Virus record (IMG/VR): IMGVR_UViG_3300020583_000015
Location: 1 to 64,000 of that record
Direction: 5' to 3' (one strand)
Origin: a virus
DNA length: 64,000 nucleotides
Shown here: piece by piece, positions 49,088-55,553 of the stretch
How the letters are laid out: every line of letters starts with the position of its first letter
How positions within the stretch are numbered: position 1 is the first letter of the stretch
The notes under the pieces: model-generated
What the model was told of the DNA's origin: nothing
The model's input: only the letters and a program-made list of their open reading frames with translations
The model's database searches: none
Position numbers and translations under genes: made by a program

Positions 49088-49461
49088 AGTTTTTTACTGT
49101 CCTCAATCCTCACTACATCAAGATCATCGTGGGGTGTTGAAGTCTCAACAATTGTTGCCCACTCTTCAAACGGATTACTAAAACGGTGTGCCCACCCAGG
49201 CAGAATCTCCACACTATGAGGCAGGTCCTCATGAAGTGCGTATTCATTTGGAGGAAAAGTCGTGATGTCATTTGAGGCCCACAATTCAAGAATCACCGCG
49301 CCTTTGATAACGCTAAAGGTCTCCCGCTTCAACGGGTGGTAGTGGATGCTACAGGCATAGCCTGGCCGAATCCGCAGGAGCTTCCCACAATACTGCTCAT
49401 TGTTCGCAAGCCACTCTTCAAATCCCCATAGTTTTGTCACAATTTTGTTTTCTAAAGGCAT
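49084..49461 (-). CDS. cupin (sugar isomerase/mannose-6-P isomerase II-like)
   Basis: AAGGAG precedes the ATG at 49461, giving 125 residues. The cupin core is clear: GYACSIHYHPLKRETFSVIKG (motif 1, two His and a Glu), then LPHSVEILPGWAHRFSN (motif 2 His). WGFEEW near the start is shared with mannose-6-phosphate isomerase-type cupins. Lying between the heptose kinase and nucleotidyltransferase, it may isomerise or epimerise a sugar phosphate. It overlaps the kinase end by 44 nt. Confidence 0.72.
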   Translation of the reverse strand: MPLENKIVTKLWGFEEWLANNEQYCGKLLRIRPGYACSIHYHPLKRETFSVIKGAVILELWASNDITTFPPNEYALHEDLPHSVEILPGWAHRFSNPFEEWATIVETSTPHDDLDVVRIEDSKKL

Positions 49462-50221
49462 CTTGGATCTCCTTGTCTGAAACAGTTGAGGTGTAGGGTT
49501 TTTGGACTGCGACTGCTGCAGCAACATTCGCGTACCACAGTGCGTGTTGGACGGTGTAACCCCTTTCGATTGTTGCATATGCGAACGCTGCAATCACCGT
49601 GTCGCCAGCTCCATTCACACTTCGCACAAACTCCGCCCGAGCTGGAAGCTTGCTGAACTCAAGCGCCCCTTTCCCAAAGTAACAAAGGCCCTCGGCTCCT
49701 TGCTTTAGCACCACATTCTTTTGAGCCTGATACGCCCCAAGGTGTTGATTATATTCAGTTTGGTTGGGAAAGTAGGTGGCGGAAGCCCAAAAATCCCAGG
49801 GACTGCGTTTGGTATCAATAAAACTGATTCCAGCAGGGATGTCCGCCATCACCGATATCGCAGCTCGGTCAATTGAGCCTTTGTTGTAGTCAGCCACCAC
49901 CAGCGCATCCGCCTGCTCCAACGCTACATTAAGCTCAATTAAATCAACAGGTTCACACCAGTCATGCTCATCCCATCGGGCGACTTGGGTGTCTCCGACC
50001 ATCAACCTGTTTTTTGTGGGCTGCCCTTGCCCAAACACCTCAATCACTGTCGCGCCCAGTGCGCGAAGGTTCGCCGCGACGTTTGCAGCCCCTCCAGGGC
50101 ACACCAGGCCTGAACTGACCTTCACTACCGGGATTGGGGCCTCAGCGCTAAGGCGGTCAGCGCTACCACACCAATAGCGATCCTGGAGCGCATCCCCCAC
50201 CACCACAAAAGTTTTACTCAT
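49418..50221 (-). CDS. HldE N-domain-like heptose-7-phosphate kinase (PfkB)
   Basis: AGGAG stands before the ATG at 50221. The 267-residue PfkB kinase has GDALQDRYWCG, RLSAEAPIPVVKV (nearly the RISPEAPVPVVKV signature of HldE domain I), PGGAANVAANLRALGA, VVADYNKG (the DYGKG block) and NGAGDTVIAAFA with the catalytic Asp. It is about 50 residues shorter than host HldE domain I. It likely makes heptose 1,7-bisphosphate. Confidence 0.82.
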   Translation of the reverse strand: MSKTFVVVGDALQDRYWCGSADRLSAEAPIPVVKVSSGLVCPGGAANVAANLRALGATVIEVFGQGQPTKNRLMVGDTQVARWDEHDWCEPVDLIELNVALEQADALVVADYNKGSIDRAAISVMADIPAGISFIDTKRSPWDFWASATYFPNQTEYNQHLGAYQAQKNVVLKQGAEGLCYFGKGALEFSKLPARAEFVRSVNGAGDTVIAAFAYATIERGYTVQHALWYANVAAAVAVQKPYTSTVSDKEIQDAFRKQNCDKTMGI

Positions 50222-50379
50222 TTTAGTCTCCTTCCTGGGAACCAAGGTCCTCGCGGGTAAAGTTTACATCTATCGCACCGGTAGGGAGCGGCTTCGCCTC
50301 GCTTAAGCGCGTAGCGGCAACCACAATCCCGGCACTGCCGGAGGCGTTCGACTGGTTCAGACACGTCAGCTTTCGTCAT
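50218..50379 (-). CDS. 53-aa Zn-ribbon protein
   Basis: CRDCGCRY and YRCDRCK form a zinc ribbon in a basic protein ending PGRRLK. Its ATG at 50379 lies inside a 20-codon frame (50366-50428) starting MCVDCQDWL that may be a leader. The stop overlaps the kinase start. It is the first clear gene after the repeat-rich control region. Confidence 0.55.
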   Translation of the reverse strand: MTKADVSEPVERLRQCRDCGCRYALKRGEAAPYRCDRCKLYPRGPWFPGRRLK

Positions 50380-50485
50380 ATGGCTCCCAACCCAGTTGAT
50401 CAAGCCAATCTTGGCAATCAACACACATACTCTGATCTGGCTAGTCTGGTATAAACCTCAACCCACAATCGCTACAAATTCGTGA

Positions 50486-50634
50486 ATCACACCCTAATGA
50501 ATTTTGGGGCATCAAAACCCCTTATCACACCCTAATGAAACGTTGATTCCCTAGGGTGTAAACCGACTTTTTCGCAATCACACCCTAATAAACCCCTTTT
50601 ACACCCTAATGAAAGCACCCTCCTAGGGGGTAGG
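50486..50634 (-). promoter_or_regulatory. cluster of TAGGGTGTG repeats (late control region)
   Basis: Four direct copies on the minus strand read TTCATTAGGGTGTGAT or close variants, at about 50486-50500, 50524-50540, 50577-50592 and 50599-50614. An inverted CCTAGGGTGT lies at 50550-50559 and an imperfect palindrome around CCTAGG at 50617-50634. The cluster fills the gap before the heptose/terminase genes. It probably binds a regulator or a phage-specific RNA polymerase form that switches on the late unit. Confidence 0.65.
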
Positions 50635-50883
50635 TTTTTGGGCTTTTTCAGGTGCGTGTCGGAGGAGGGCCTTCGGCCCCCTCCTCACACGCTTACCTGA
50701 AGTTAAAAGCGCCTTACCGCTAGAAACCGCTACCACAACCCCAGTGACGAAATCCAAACAGTTATCACACCAAGGAAAGTCCTGGTCGTCGGCCTCCCCC
50801 CAACCGGGCTTTGACGCCAGCTGACGGCGGCAATTCTCACAAACCAGACGTTCGTCAGGCTTACAAACTGGCCAGTAGGTCAT
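50623..50883 (-). CDS. 86-aa Cys-rich protein with basic tail
   Basis: Residues 1-45 hold CENCRRQLAS and WCDNCLDF, one zinc ribbon. The C-terminal half is strongly basic (TSGKRVRRGPKALLRHAPEK). DNA or RNA binding is likely. The 3' end of the gene encodes the GC hairpin. ATGA-type overlap with the 48-aa gene upstream. Confidence 0.55.
   Translation of the reverse strand: MTYWPVCKPDERLVCENCRRQLASKPGWGEADDQDFPWCDNCLDFVTGVVVAVSSGKALLTSGKRVRRGPKALLRHAPEKAQKPTP
50654..50692 (-). promoter_or_regulatory. strong GC hairpin at gene end
   Basis: GCGTGT at 50654-50659 pairs with ACACGC at 50687-50692, and the GGAGGAGGGCC / GGCCCCCTCCTC arms continue the stem with slight mismatches around a TTCG-centred loop. 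It lies in the last codons of the 86-aa gene, just before the repeat cluster. No T run follows. It may slow or process transcripts entering the late region. Confidence 0.55.
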
Positions 50884-51029
50884 CCGTTGTGTTTGAAGTA
50901 CTCCACCTGACGCAGCCGTTTTGCAGCCGCTTCTTTAGTTTTGTAAGGGCCGCCGAGGTTCTTTCGCTTACCGTCAGAACCCTTGCTTTCGGAAACCACA
51001 TGGTAGCCTCCGGCTCTTTTCACGATCAT
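50880..51029 (-). CDS. small basic protein with AP2-like strand pattern
   Basis: AAGGAG is 7 nt before the ATG at 51029. The 49 residues (GGYHVVSESKGSDGKRKNLGG, then PYKTKEAAAKRLRQVEYF) show a three-strand plus helix layout like AP2/integrase N-terminal-type DNA-binding domains and small phage proteins of that kind. It may bind DNA. A perfect 12-nt palindrome lies just upstream. Confidence 0.6.
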   Translation of the reverse strand: MIVKRAGGYHVVSESKGSDGKRKNLGGPYKTKEAAAKRLRQVEYFKHNG

Positions 51030-51046
51030 AGTCTTTCTCCTTATAT

Positions 51047-51058
51047 ACTTACGTAAGT
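51047..51058. promoter_or_regulatory. palindrome ACTTACGTAAGT
   Basis: This perfect 12-base palindrome sits 18 nt upstream of the small DNA-binding-like gene. Its core CTTACGTAAG recurs at 55789-55798 in the right arm. Two copies, both in intergenic DNA, suggest a dimeric repressor operator. Confidence 0.4.
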
Positions 51059-51073
51059 TTACAAACACCCACG

Positions 51074-51379
51074 TCAGCTCAACTTTGGTGCCTCAATCGC
51101 CTCAGGCTCACCCCAGCTAATTGGAGCGTGCCTATCGCTCCAACTCAACACTTTCTTCCCCTCATACCGAATGTGCAGCGGCTGAAGGTGGCCAGACTCA
51201 GCCTTCACCTCCACCTCATCCCACTCATTCGAAAGGACTTCGAGGCCAATGACACGCTCCAGATACGGATTCACACCCGCGCTTTTTAGCTCCCCATCCA
51301 GCGGCAGCGCTCCATCACTGTAGTGAGTCAACAGCTTTAGCAGACTGTTTGCATCAAACACCACTAAACGCTTTGCCAC
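51074..51379 (-). CDS. hypothetical 101-aa protein
   Basis: The start MAKRLVVFDANSLLKLL is a beta strand and helix, and the rest is acidic beta sequence (EVLSNEWDEVEVKAESGHL). Middle-region small gene; no family is recognised. It lies between the palindrome and the next small gene at 1 nt spacing. Confidence 0.55.
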   Translation of the reverse strand: MAKRLVVFDANSLLKLLTHYSDGALPLDGELKSAGVNPYLERVIGLEVLSNEWDEVEVKAESGHLQPLHIRYEGKKVLSWSDRHAPISWGEPEAIEAPKLS

Positions 51380-51380
51380 C

Positions 51381-51671
51381 TTACTGCACCGGCCCAGTTG
51401 GGTTGAAATTTGCCAGCAGATCCTTTAGGTCAGGCTTTGGTTCTTGCGCCAGCCTTTGTGCAAGCTCCACAGCCACCTTTTCAGCCGGTGCCCCACTCAA
51501 CACAATCACCGCAAGCTTCTCCCGCTGCTCACCAATCGCCACATCCGCGATCTGATAGGCAACGCCTCCGCCTGACTCCAGGACTGTGACAATCATCCCC
51601 ACCACAGTCTCTCCAAACTTCTCCAGCCCTACTCGTTCAGGTGCGTTAGGCACCTCCACCACTTCACTCAT
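51381..51671 (-). CDS. hypothetical 96-aa protein
   Basis: The ATG at 51671 overlaps the end of the previous gene by 8 nt. The protein has VGMIVTVLESGGGVAYQIAD strands and a helix with EKVAVELAQRLAQ. It may be a small alpha/beta structural or regulatory protein. No family is recognised. Confidence 0.5.
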   Translation of the reverse strand: MSEVVEVPNAPERVGLEKFGETVVGMIVTVLESGGGVAYQIADVAIGEQREKLAVIVLSGAPAEKVAVELAQRLAQEPKPDLKDLLANFNPTGPVQ

Positions 51672-51906
51672 TTGAAGGCCCTCCCAGGCCATACACACGT
51701 CTCAAGTCAAAATTCACCATCAGCGGATCAAGGCCAGGCTTGATGGAGTCTGACTGTATCACCAACGCAAACTTCCCCTGTTCACTTGGCTTAACCATCA
51801 ATCCAGTCACAATCGCGTCAGTCGGAATGTACTCCTCAGTGAGGTAGTCCTTGAAAATCTCCAACACCGTCATCGCGGTCGTTATGACCATTCGAGGCTT
51901 TTGCAT
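51664..51906 (-). CDS. hypothetical 80-aa protein
   Basis: The ATG at 51906 overlaps the stop of the 29-aa peptide region by a few bases. Helix TAMTVLEIFKDYLTEEYIP is followed by strands VTGLMVKPSEQGKFALVIQS. No recognised family. A longer start at 51924 would run over the micro-ORF. Confidence 0.5.
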   Translation of the reverse strand: MQKPRMVITTAMTVLEIFKDYLTEEYIPTDAIVTGLMVKPSEQGKFALVIQSDSIKPGLDPLMVNFDLRRVYGLGGPSNE

Positions 51907-51907
51907 C

Positions 51908-51997
51908 CTACCGTATCCATCCAATCACAATGTTGATGAAGTTTCCTAAAAAGAATAAACTCCCAAACAACAAAAACGCGTCTTGTAAGTGTCCCAT
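51908..51997 (-). CDS. 29-aa membrane micro-peptide
   Basis: GAGAGGAG stands 9 nt before an ATG that opens 29 codons: MGHLQDAFLLFGSLFFLGNF plus INIVIGWIR. Almost the whole peptide is one hydrophobic helix with a basic end. It fills the gap between two genes exactly. Its good ribosome site favours real expression. Confidence 0.5.
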   Translation of the reverse strand: MGHLQDAFLLFGSLFFLGNFINIVIGWIR

Positions 51998-51999
51998 CG

Positions 52000-52362
52000 T
52001 TATTTTTCTCCTCTCTTAAGCTTTATGAACGCCACAGCCAGCGCCTCCACAGTCTGCTCCATCTGGGTGTCAGGTAGCTTCAGCGTGTCAATCGCGTCAT
52101 TCCACGGCCAAAGATGGATATGGAGCATCTCATGCACAAGGGTCCCTTCAATATCGCGGTTGATTTCATCCACAGTGTGGAGGTCTAGTGGCGCGAGAAT
52201 CTTGATTGTCGCCTGACGTAGGTTCTGGATTGTGCTGCATTCCCCGCAACATCCCTCCCCAAGGTCGTTGGCCCGAGCAAAGCGGGTGCTGATTCGCCAA
52301 TCCTTAAGCTGGAGTCGGCTTTGCCACTCTCGGCTGAGTTTTGTTAGCTCTCGTGAAGTCAC
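52000..52362 (-). CDS. HExxH metallopeptidase-like protein
   Basis: HEMLH (His77, Glu78, His81) is a zinc-protease motif, with a possible third ligand in EQTVEALA (Glu102 or Glu106). The 120 residues resemble small SprT/minigluzincin-like proteins. CCGEC near 38-42 may add a metal site. The GTG start overlaps the previous TGA (GTGA). The substrate is unknown; host protein cleavage early in infection is one option. Confidence 0.65.
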   Translation of the reverse strand: MTSRELTKLSREWQSRLQLKDWRISTRFARANDLGEGCCGECSTIQNLRQATIKILAPLDLHTVDEINRDIEGTLVHEMLHIHLWPWNDAIDTLKLPDTQMEQTVEALAVAFIKLKRGEK

Positions 52363-52469
52363 TCAAGCACGTCCTTTACAAACTTCGCAATCAACAGCGA
52401 CACAAAAATCGCGCCTATTGACCCCACAAAACACGCCATCATAACTGAAAAGAACTCATCAGGGCTCAT
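52359..52469 (-). CDS. 36-aa membrane micro-peptide
   Basis: The ATG overlaps the stop of the Zn protein (ATGA) and the TGA overlaps the GTG of the metallopeptidase. The helix VMMACFVGSIGAIFVSLLIA spans a membrane, with a basic/acidic FVKDVLE end. Double coupling supports expression. Confidence 0.55.
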   Translation of the reverse strand: MSPDEFFSVMMACFVGSIGAIFVSLLIAKFVKDVLE

Positions 52470-52867
52470 TTGACCTCCTTTGGCGGCACACCTGTCGCCA
52501 GCGTCTTCATCCGAATTGCGTGCTCAATCGCGGGATCCTGGGAGTTTGCCTCAGCCTGACAATAATGCTCTCGCTTCATCGTCACCTGAAGCACTTCTGC
52601 GAAATTCATCTGACCCAAACACTGCGCACTGATGCCTCCCCCCTTCATCACATGGTCAGCGCGGAGCACTAGCTGTGCTGTGGGCTCATTACAGATTGGG
52701 CAATTCTCCATCAGCCCCACCAGCACCGGAGCCTTGCAGCCTGGACATTCCCCAAGTGCGAGCGTTGCTTGCCACTGATGACCATTCAAGCAAGCGTTGT
52801 AGGTACACGGCTGTATGCGGCGGGTCTGCGGCCACTCAAGTGAAGCTTCTTTAATGTCATCTGGCAT
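52466..52867 (-). CDS. multi-Zn-finger protein, first gene of leftward unit
   Basis: The 133 residues hold CTYNACLNGH, CPGCKAP and CPICNEP, giving two or three zinc sites, and a helical C-terminus. A sigma70-type promoter lies 50 nt upstream, so this is the first product of the leftward unit. It may be a transcription or host-takeover factor, but no family is recognised. Confidence 0.6.
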   Translation of the reverse strand: MPDDIKEASLEWPQTRRIQPCTYNACLNGHQWQATLALGECPGCKAPVLVGLMENCPICNEPTAQLVLRADHVMKGGGISAQCLGQMNFAEVLQVTMKREHYCQAEANSQDPAIEHAIRMKTLATGVPPKEVK

Positions 52868-52916
52868 GATTATTTTGAATTAATTTGGTTTTGGTAGGCT
52901 TCTGACTTCACTCATC

Positions 52917-52945
52917 ATTGTACCACAAAGTTCTTTAAGAATCAA
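52917..52945 (-). promoter_or_regulatory. sigma70-type promoter for the leftward unit
   Basis: On the minus strand, TTGATT (52945-52940) and TACAAT (52922-52917) are separated by 17 nt. Transcription would start near 52910 and read into the gene at 52867. It lies in an AT-rich stretch between the divergent gene blocks. It differs in type from the TAGGGTGTG elements further in. Confidence 0.7.
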
Positions 52946-53095
52946 CAACCTAAGTCAAATGAAGTACTTCATTTAGCAAAGGGCTCTACGCAATTAATTT
53001 GTAGTTATTTCGAATTAAATTTCGGTAGTAACGATGAGTTTTATAAAAAATTTTTTCTATAATTCGTTTTTTAAGTCCTTTAGATACAGCTAGAT
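52946..53095. other. AT-rich divergent intergenic region
   Basis: About 150 bases much richer in A/T than the rest hold several GAATTAAWTT-like strings and runs such as AAAAAATTTTTT. A TATAAT at 53058-53063 lacks a good -35. It could be an unwinding element of an origin or a bent upstream promoter region. No RNA gene or strong ORF is supported. Confidence 0.4.
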
Positions 53096-53426
53096 AGCGC
53101 CCACACTGGGCATGGGCCATGGCTGCAACAAAGTGACCCGTCCACGTCAACAAACGCATACCTAGACAGACTAGGCATAAGAGGGCTAAGTCCTTTGCTA
53201 TCAACCACATACAAGCCCTCACCACGCGAAGCATGCCCTAGCCTTCAACCAACCATCGCCTACGCCCACGGCCCACGCGCGGATAAATACGATGGCGTTC
53301 ACACCAGCAAACCGCGGCTAACTGCCGTCGAATCAATCGTTTGGCCCGACGGCCCAAATCGGCGCGGCCGATGCAAATGCCGGGCAAAACCAGCCCGACG
53401 AAAGGCAGACGGGACATGAGAAGCGC
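53096..53426 (+). other. hairpin-rich noncoding region
   Basis: Perfect short stems follow one another: GCCCA/TGGGC near 53100, CCTAG/CTAGG near 53161, GAGGGCT (53181-53187) with AGCCCTC (53214-53220), and ATCGGC-GCG-GCCGAT near 53360. A minus-strand frame across 52986-53234 has no ribosome site and is not called. The region is probably transcribed as a long folded 5' UTR, or is an origin. Confidence 0.4.
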
Positions 53427-53489
53427 AACAGACTGTGGTGGTAATAGCTCTACGGGAGTTCGACCACAGCCTGTTAGGCTTATCAGCCT
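53427..53489 (+). promoter_or_regulatory. structured leader 1
   Basis: AACAGACTGTGGT (53427-53439) pairs with ACCACAGCCTGTT (53463-53475) with one mismatch, enclosing a TAATAGCTCT...GGGAG element. An AGGCTTATCAGCCT hairpin follows at 53476-53489. AAAAGGGAG and the ATG at 53507 come next, 17 nt after the last stem. Confidence 0.65.
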
Positions 53490-53506
53490 GAAAAGGGAGA
53501 AACAAC

Positions 53507-53818
53507 ATGGCACTCGATAACGCGAAGATTGACAGTAAGCTCTTTGGGGCAGACGATAGCGCTGCGCCAGAGAAAAACCCGAAGATTGGGGCAACAGCAC
53601 GGTTTGAGGACAACGGCAATGACGTGGTCTTTACCATCAGCGCGAAGATGCCCAGAAAGCAGTTCCTGGAGCATCTCCGTGAGACGAAGACTGGCAACAT
53701 CGGCTTTGAAGTCGTGATAACTGACCCATTCGCAGTCAGCTTCAAGCGGCCTGACGGCACAACCGCCAAGCGTGTCGGTCAGCCCAACTGGCGGGGACTG
53801 TGGGTGACGATCAAGTAG
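53507..53818 (+). CDS. hypothetical 103-aa protein
   Basis: AAAAGGGAG precedes the ATG. The middle is regular beta/alpha (ARFEDNGNDVVFTISAKMPR, then KQFLEHLRETKTGNIGFEVV), ending VGQPNWRGLWVTIK. First gene of the rightward accessory block, behind a folded leader. No family is recognised. Confidence 0.6.
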   Translation: MALDNAKIDSKLFGADDSAAPEKNPKIGATARFEDNGNDVVFTISAKMPRKQFLEHLRETKTGNIGFEVVITDPFAVSFKRPDGTTAKRVGQPNWRGLWVTIK

Positions 53819-53831
53819 CAAGCCAACACCT

Positions 53832-53891
53832 GACGGCATGAGCCGTCCCTCGAATACCACACTCCACACAGCAAGCCTCCTGTGGAGTGTG
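53832..53891 (+). promoter_or_regulatory. structured leader 2
   Basis: GACGGC-ATGA-GCCGTC (53832-53847) is followed by CACACTCCACA (53858-53868) paired perfectly with TGTGGAGTGTG (53881-53891) over a 12-nt loop. TTGGAGG and the ATG at 53911 follow within 19 nt. No T run is present, so it is not an ordinary terminator. Confidence 0.65.
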
Positions 53892-53910
53892 CAGTTGGAG
53901 GTAACACAGC

Positions 53911-54093
53911 ATGACCAACGGCAAGTTCAACAAAGCGGGACTCATTCGTGAGTTCTTTGGGCTTAGCGGTACCGAAGCCATCGCCCAAATCAAGGCCCTA
54001 CCAGAGCCTGACAGATTACAGCTTGGGTCTGCCATCGCTCGGGAGAAGGGCTTGAATCCAGCGGATTTGGATTTTGAGCTCTGCGCTTACTGA
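53911..54093 (+). CDS. hypothetical 60-aa helical protein
   Basis: GGAGG lies 9 nt before the ATG. The sequence (KAGLIREFFGLSGTEAIAQI, then KALPEPDRLQLGSAIAREKG) is all helical and resembles small phage proteins with a winged or SAP-like look, though no family is certain. Confidence 0.6.
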   Translation: MTNGKFNKAGLIREFFGLSGTEAIAQIKALPEPDRLQLGSAIAREKGLNPADLDFELCAY

Positions 54094-54102
54094 ACAGCGC
54101 GC

Positions 54103-54201
54103 TTCGGGGACTCGCTGTACCCCGAACAACAGCCCTAAGCGTTATTAGCTCTTGCAGCCAATGTGGGAGCTAGGCTAGTTAAATCCTAGCGGGCTGTTGT
54201 T
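54103..54201 (+). promoter_or_regulatory. structured leader 3 (nested)
   Basis: TTCGGGG (54103-54109) pairs with CCCCGAA (54120-54126). AACAACAGCCC (54125-54135) pairs perfectly with GGGCTGTTGTT (54191-54201), enclosing AGCTC/GAGCT and GCTAG/CTAGC hairpins: a multi-branch fold. The two main stems share two bases and so may compete. GGAGG starts at the very next base, 54202. Confidence 0.7.
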
Positions 54202-54772
54202 GGAGGTACAGCTTACGAAGACAATCCGAGACATCTCGCAGCTAGAGGCAGCACTCGCCCAAGCTGACAGCATCGTGCGAATCAATCGTGACGAAACGGC
54301 TCGACTAGGCCGTAACCCACGGTTCAACACCACCGTGACGCAAGGCCGTCACATCGCGAAGGTCAAGGGGCATGGTGGGGGCGGAAGCTTTACTCACCGT
54401 CAACGCCAACCGGTGCGAGTCCCACAGGGGTTTTGGAGCAAGTGTCCCACCACGCCCACGCTAGCTGACAGCGGCACGACAGTGCTTGACGATTTGACAG
54501 GGCTAAGGCCTTCAAGCGGCAGCAATCGGGTTTGGTGTGTGATGATTGAGGCTGACGGACATCGGTATGTGGCCTACACCGAAGAATCGCGAAGCGCTTG
54601 TGAAGGCATTGCGGATTGGCTCTGGAGGGTCTACGATCAATCCGTTAACAACCCATGGGGACGAAGCCTAGCACCAGCCTACAAACTCGCCCTAGAGTCT
54701 GCGAAGTTCAACACCGACGTAATGGGCCTGGAGCGAGCAACACACGACTTTGGGGCACGGCAGCTTACCTGA
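54197..54772 (+). CDS. hypothetical protein with unclear start
   Basis: The 191-residue frame has a basic Gly-rich part (KVKGHGGGGSFTHRQRQPVRV) and a C-terminal part with VWCVMIEADGHRYVAYTEES and a helix. The TTG at 54197 lies inside the leader stem, before GGAGG at 54202. Seven to ten bases after GGAGG, where a start should be, there is only CTTACG. Either TTG is used without a good site, or ACG, or a mutated ATG. Confidence 0.55.
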   Translation: MLEVQLTKTIRDISQLEAALAQADSIVRINRDETARLGRNPRFNTTVTQGRHIAKVKGHGGGGSFTHRQRQPVRVPQGFWSKCPTTPTLADSGTTVLDDLTGLRPSSGSNRVWCVMIEADGHRYVAYTEESRSACEGIADWLWRVYDQSVNNPWGRSLAPAYKLALESAKFNTDVMGLERATHDFGARQLT

Positions 54773-54889
54773 AGGGACGCCTTCAGCCCTGTCTGCTGAG
54801 CCTATAAAGTCCACTCTTACCGTTGGCTTAGGGAGAGTGGGCCTCAAATCAAGCCCATGGCCGTCGAATCCTAGGTCGCTGTGGGCTTG
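54769..54889 (+). promoter_or_regulatory. structured leader 4
   Basis: Three perfect stems in a row: CTGAAGG-GACG-CCTTCAG (54769-54786, including the stop codon of the previous gene), CCACTCT/AGAGTGG (54811-54817 with 54834-54840) and CAAGCCCA/TGGGCTTG (54850-54857 with 54882-54889). GGAGG at 54893 and ATG at 54908 follow, 18 nt after the last stem. Confidence 0.65.
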
Positions 54890-54907
54890 TTTGGAGGTAT
54901 GACCCGT

Positions 54908-55090
54908 ATGTACGAAGACTTTGACAGTGCTTACGAAACGATGGTAGCGTATCTGGCTATCATGAACGCGCATGAAGATGAACGCTATGTGCAAAACCCC
55001 CAAGAGTGTGCTATTGACGAATATCGCCAAGAGCCACACGACCACGAAATCGCCGCTTGGGAAGGTGAGGGTGGCGCATGCAACAGCTAA
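54908..55090 (+). CDS. acidic 60-aa protein
   Basis: The ATG at 54908 is 10 nt after GGAGG; the ATG at 54899 is too close to it. The protein (MYEDFDSAYETMVAYLAIMN) is acidic and helical with a C-terminal EGEGGACNS. Its end overlaps the next start. No family is recognised. Confidence 0.55.
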   Translation: MYEDFDSAYETMVAYLAIMNAHEDERYVQNPQECAIDEYRQEPHDHEIAAWEGEGGACNS

Positions 55091-55179
55091 CCCCTGCAAG
55101 CTTTAGCCTTGTTGGGTATTGGATTGGGCTGATGTTTGTGGCCCTGACGATTTATCACGCGCGTTATCCACGCGCTTAA
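55078..55179 (+). CDS. 33-aa membrane micro-peptide
   Basis: The ATG overlaps the end of the acidic gene. The peptide has a hydrophobic helix FSLVGYWIGLMFVALTIY and a basic end HARYPRA. It is coupled and short, like the four-gene cassette downstream. Confidence 0.5.
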   Translation: MQQLTPASFSLVGYWIGLMFVALTIYHARYPRA

Positions 55180-55320
55180 AGAGCTCCTTTGTGAGGGACG
55201 ATCGCACCTGATAGCGATGCTCCGAGCTTTCTCCACTCAATATCACGGATATCATTACCGACACAGGTTTGCCGTATGAGTGTGAGTGGGGAAGGCTAGG
55301 CGCAAGGCGCAAAGCGCCAA
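55180..55320 (+). promoter_or_regulatory. structured leader 5
   Basis: Nested AGCTC/GAGCT (55182-55186 with 55224-55228) and ATCGC/GCGAT (55201-55205 with 55214-55218), then GGCGC-AAA-GCGCC (55306-55318). The ATG at 55330 follows 11 nt later. Stems are shorter than in the other leaders. Confidence 0.45.
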
Positions 55321-55329
55321 ACAACGCTT

Positions 55330-55467
55330 ATGACTACAATACGAATCTTCATAGGTTTGTTCGTGATTGGAGGACTGGTGATGTTTTTGCTGGCCCTCCA
55401 CAACAACGATCCAATCGCAGCAATCGCCTGGGTTTTGTGGGCGAAGTTTTGGAATGAGGCGGTATGA
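55330..55467 (+). CDS. 45-aa membrane micro-protein (cassette 1/4)
   Basis: MTTIRIFIGLFVIGGLVMFL opens a peptide with one long hydrophobic helix and a second amphipathic half (AAIAWVLWAKFW). The stop overlaps the next start (ATGA). First of four coupled micro-ORFs. Confidence 0.6.
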   Translation: MTTIRIFIGLFVIGGLVMFLLALHNNDPIAAIAWVLWAKFWNEAV

Positions 55468-55553
55468 CACCGCCAGAAGTCTTTGTACTGGGGTTTTGTG
55501 TTGGGTGGATGGTTCGTTTCGCCCAGAACATCCTGAGGTGGTTAGGAAAATGA
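55464..55553 (+). CDS. 29-aa membrane micro-peptide (cassette 2/4)
   Basis: MTPPEVFVLGFCVGWMVRFA opens the peptide. It shares length, MTxxE start and FCVG core with the next peptide, so the two look like a tandem duplication. ATGA overlaps on both sides. Confidence 0.6.
   Translation: MTPPEVFVLGFCVGWMVRFAQNILRWLGK

Noticed and set aside
50486-50634. CRISPR array
   Set aside because: Repeats are short (about 12-15 bp), unevenly spaced and partly inverted; no cas genes are nearby.
53058-53063. TATAAT as a rightward promoter
   Set aside because: No acceptable -35 box at 16-18 nt; it lies in an AT run where such hexamers arise by chance.
52986-53234. 82-codon minus-strand ORF in the divergent region
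   Set aside because: No ribosome site, it crosses several hairpins and an AT-rich end, and composition is unlike neighbours.
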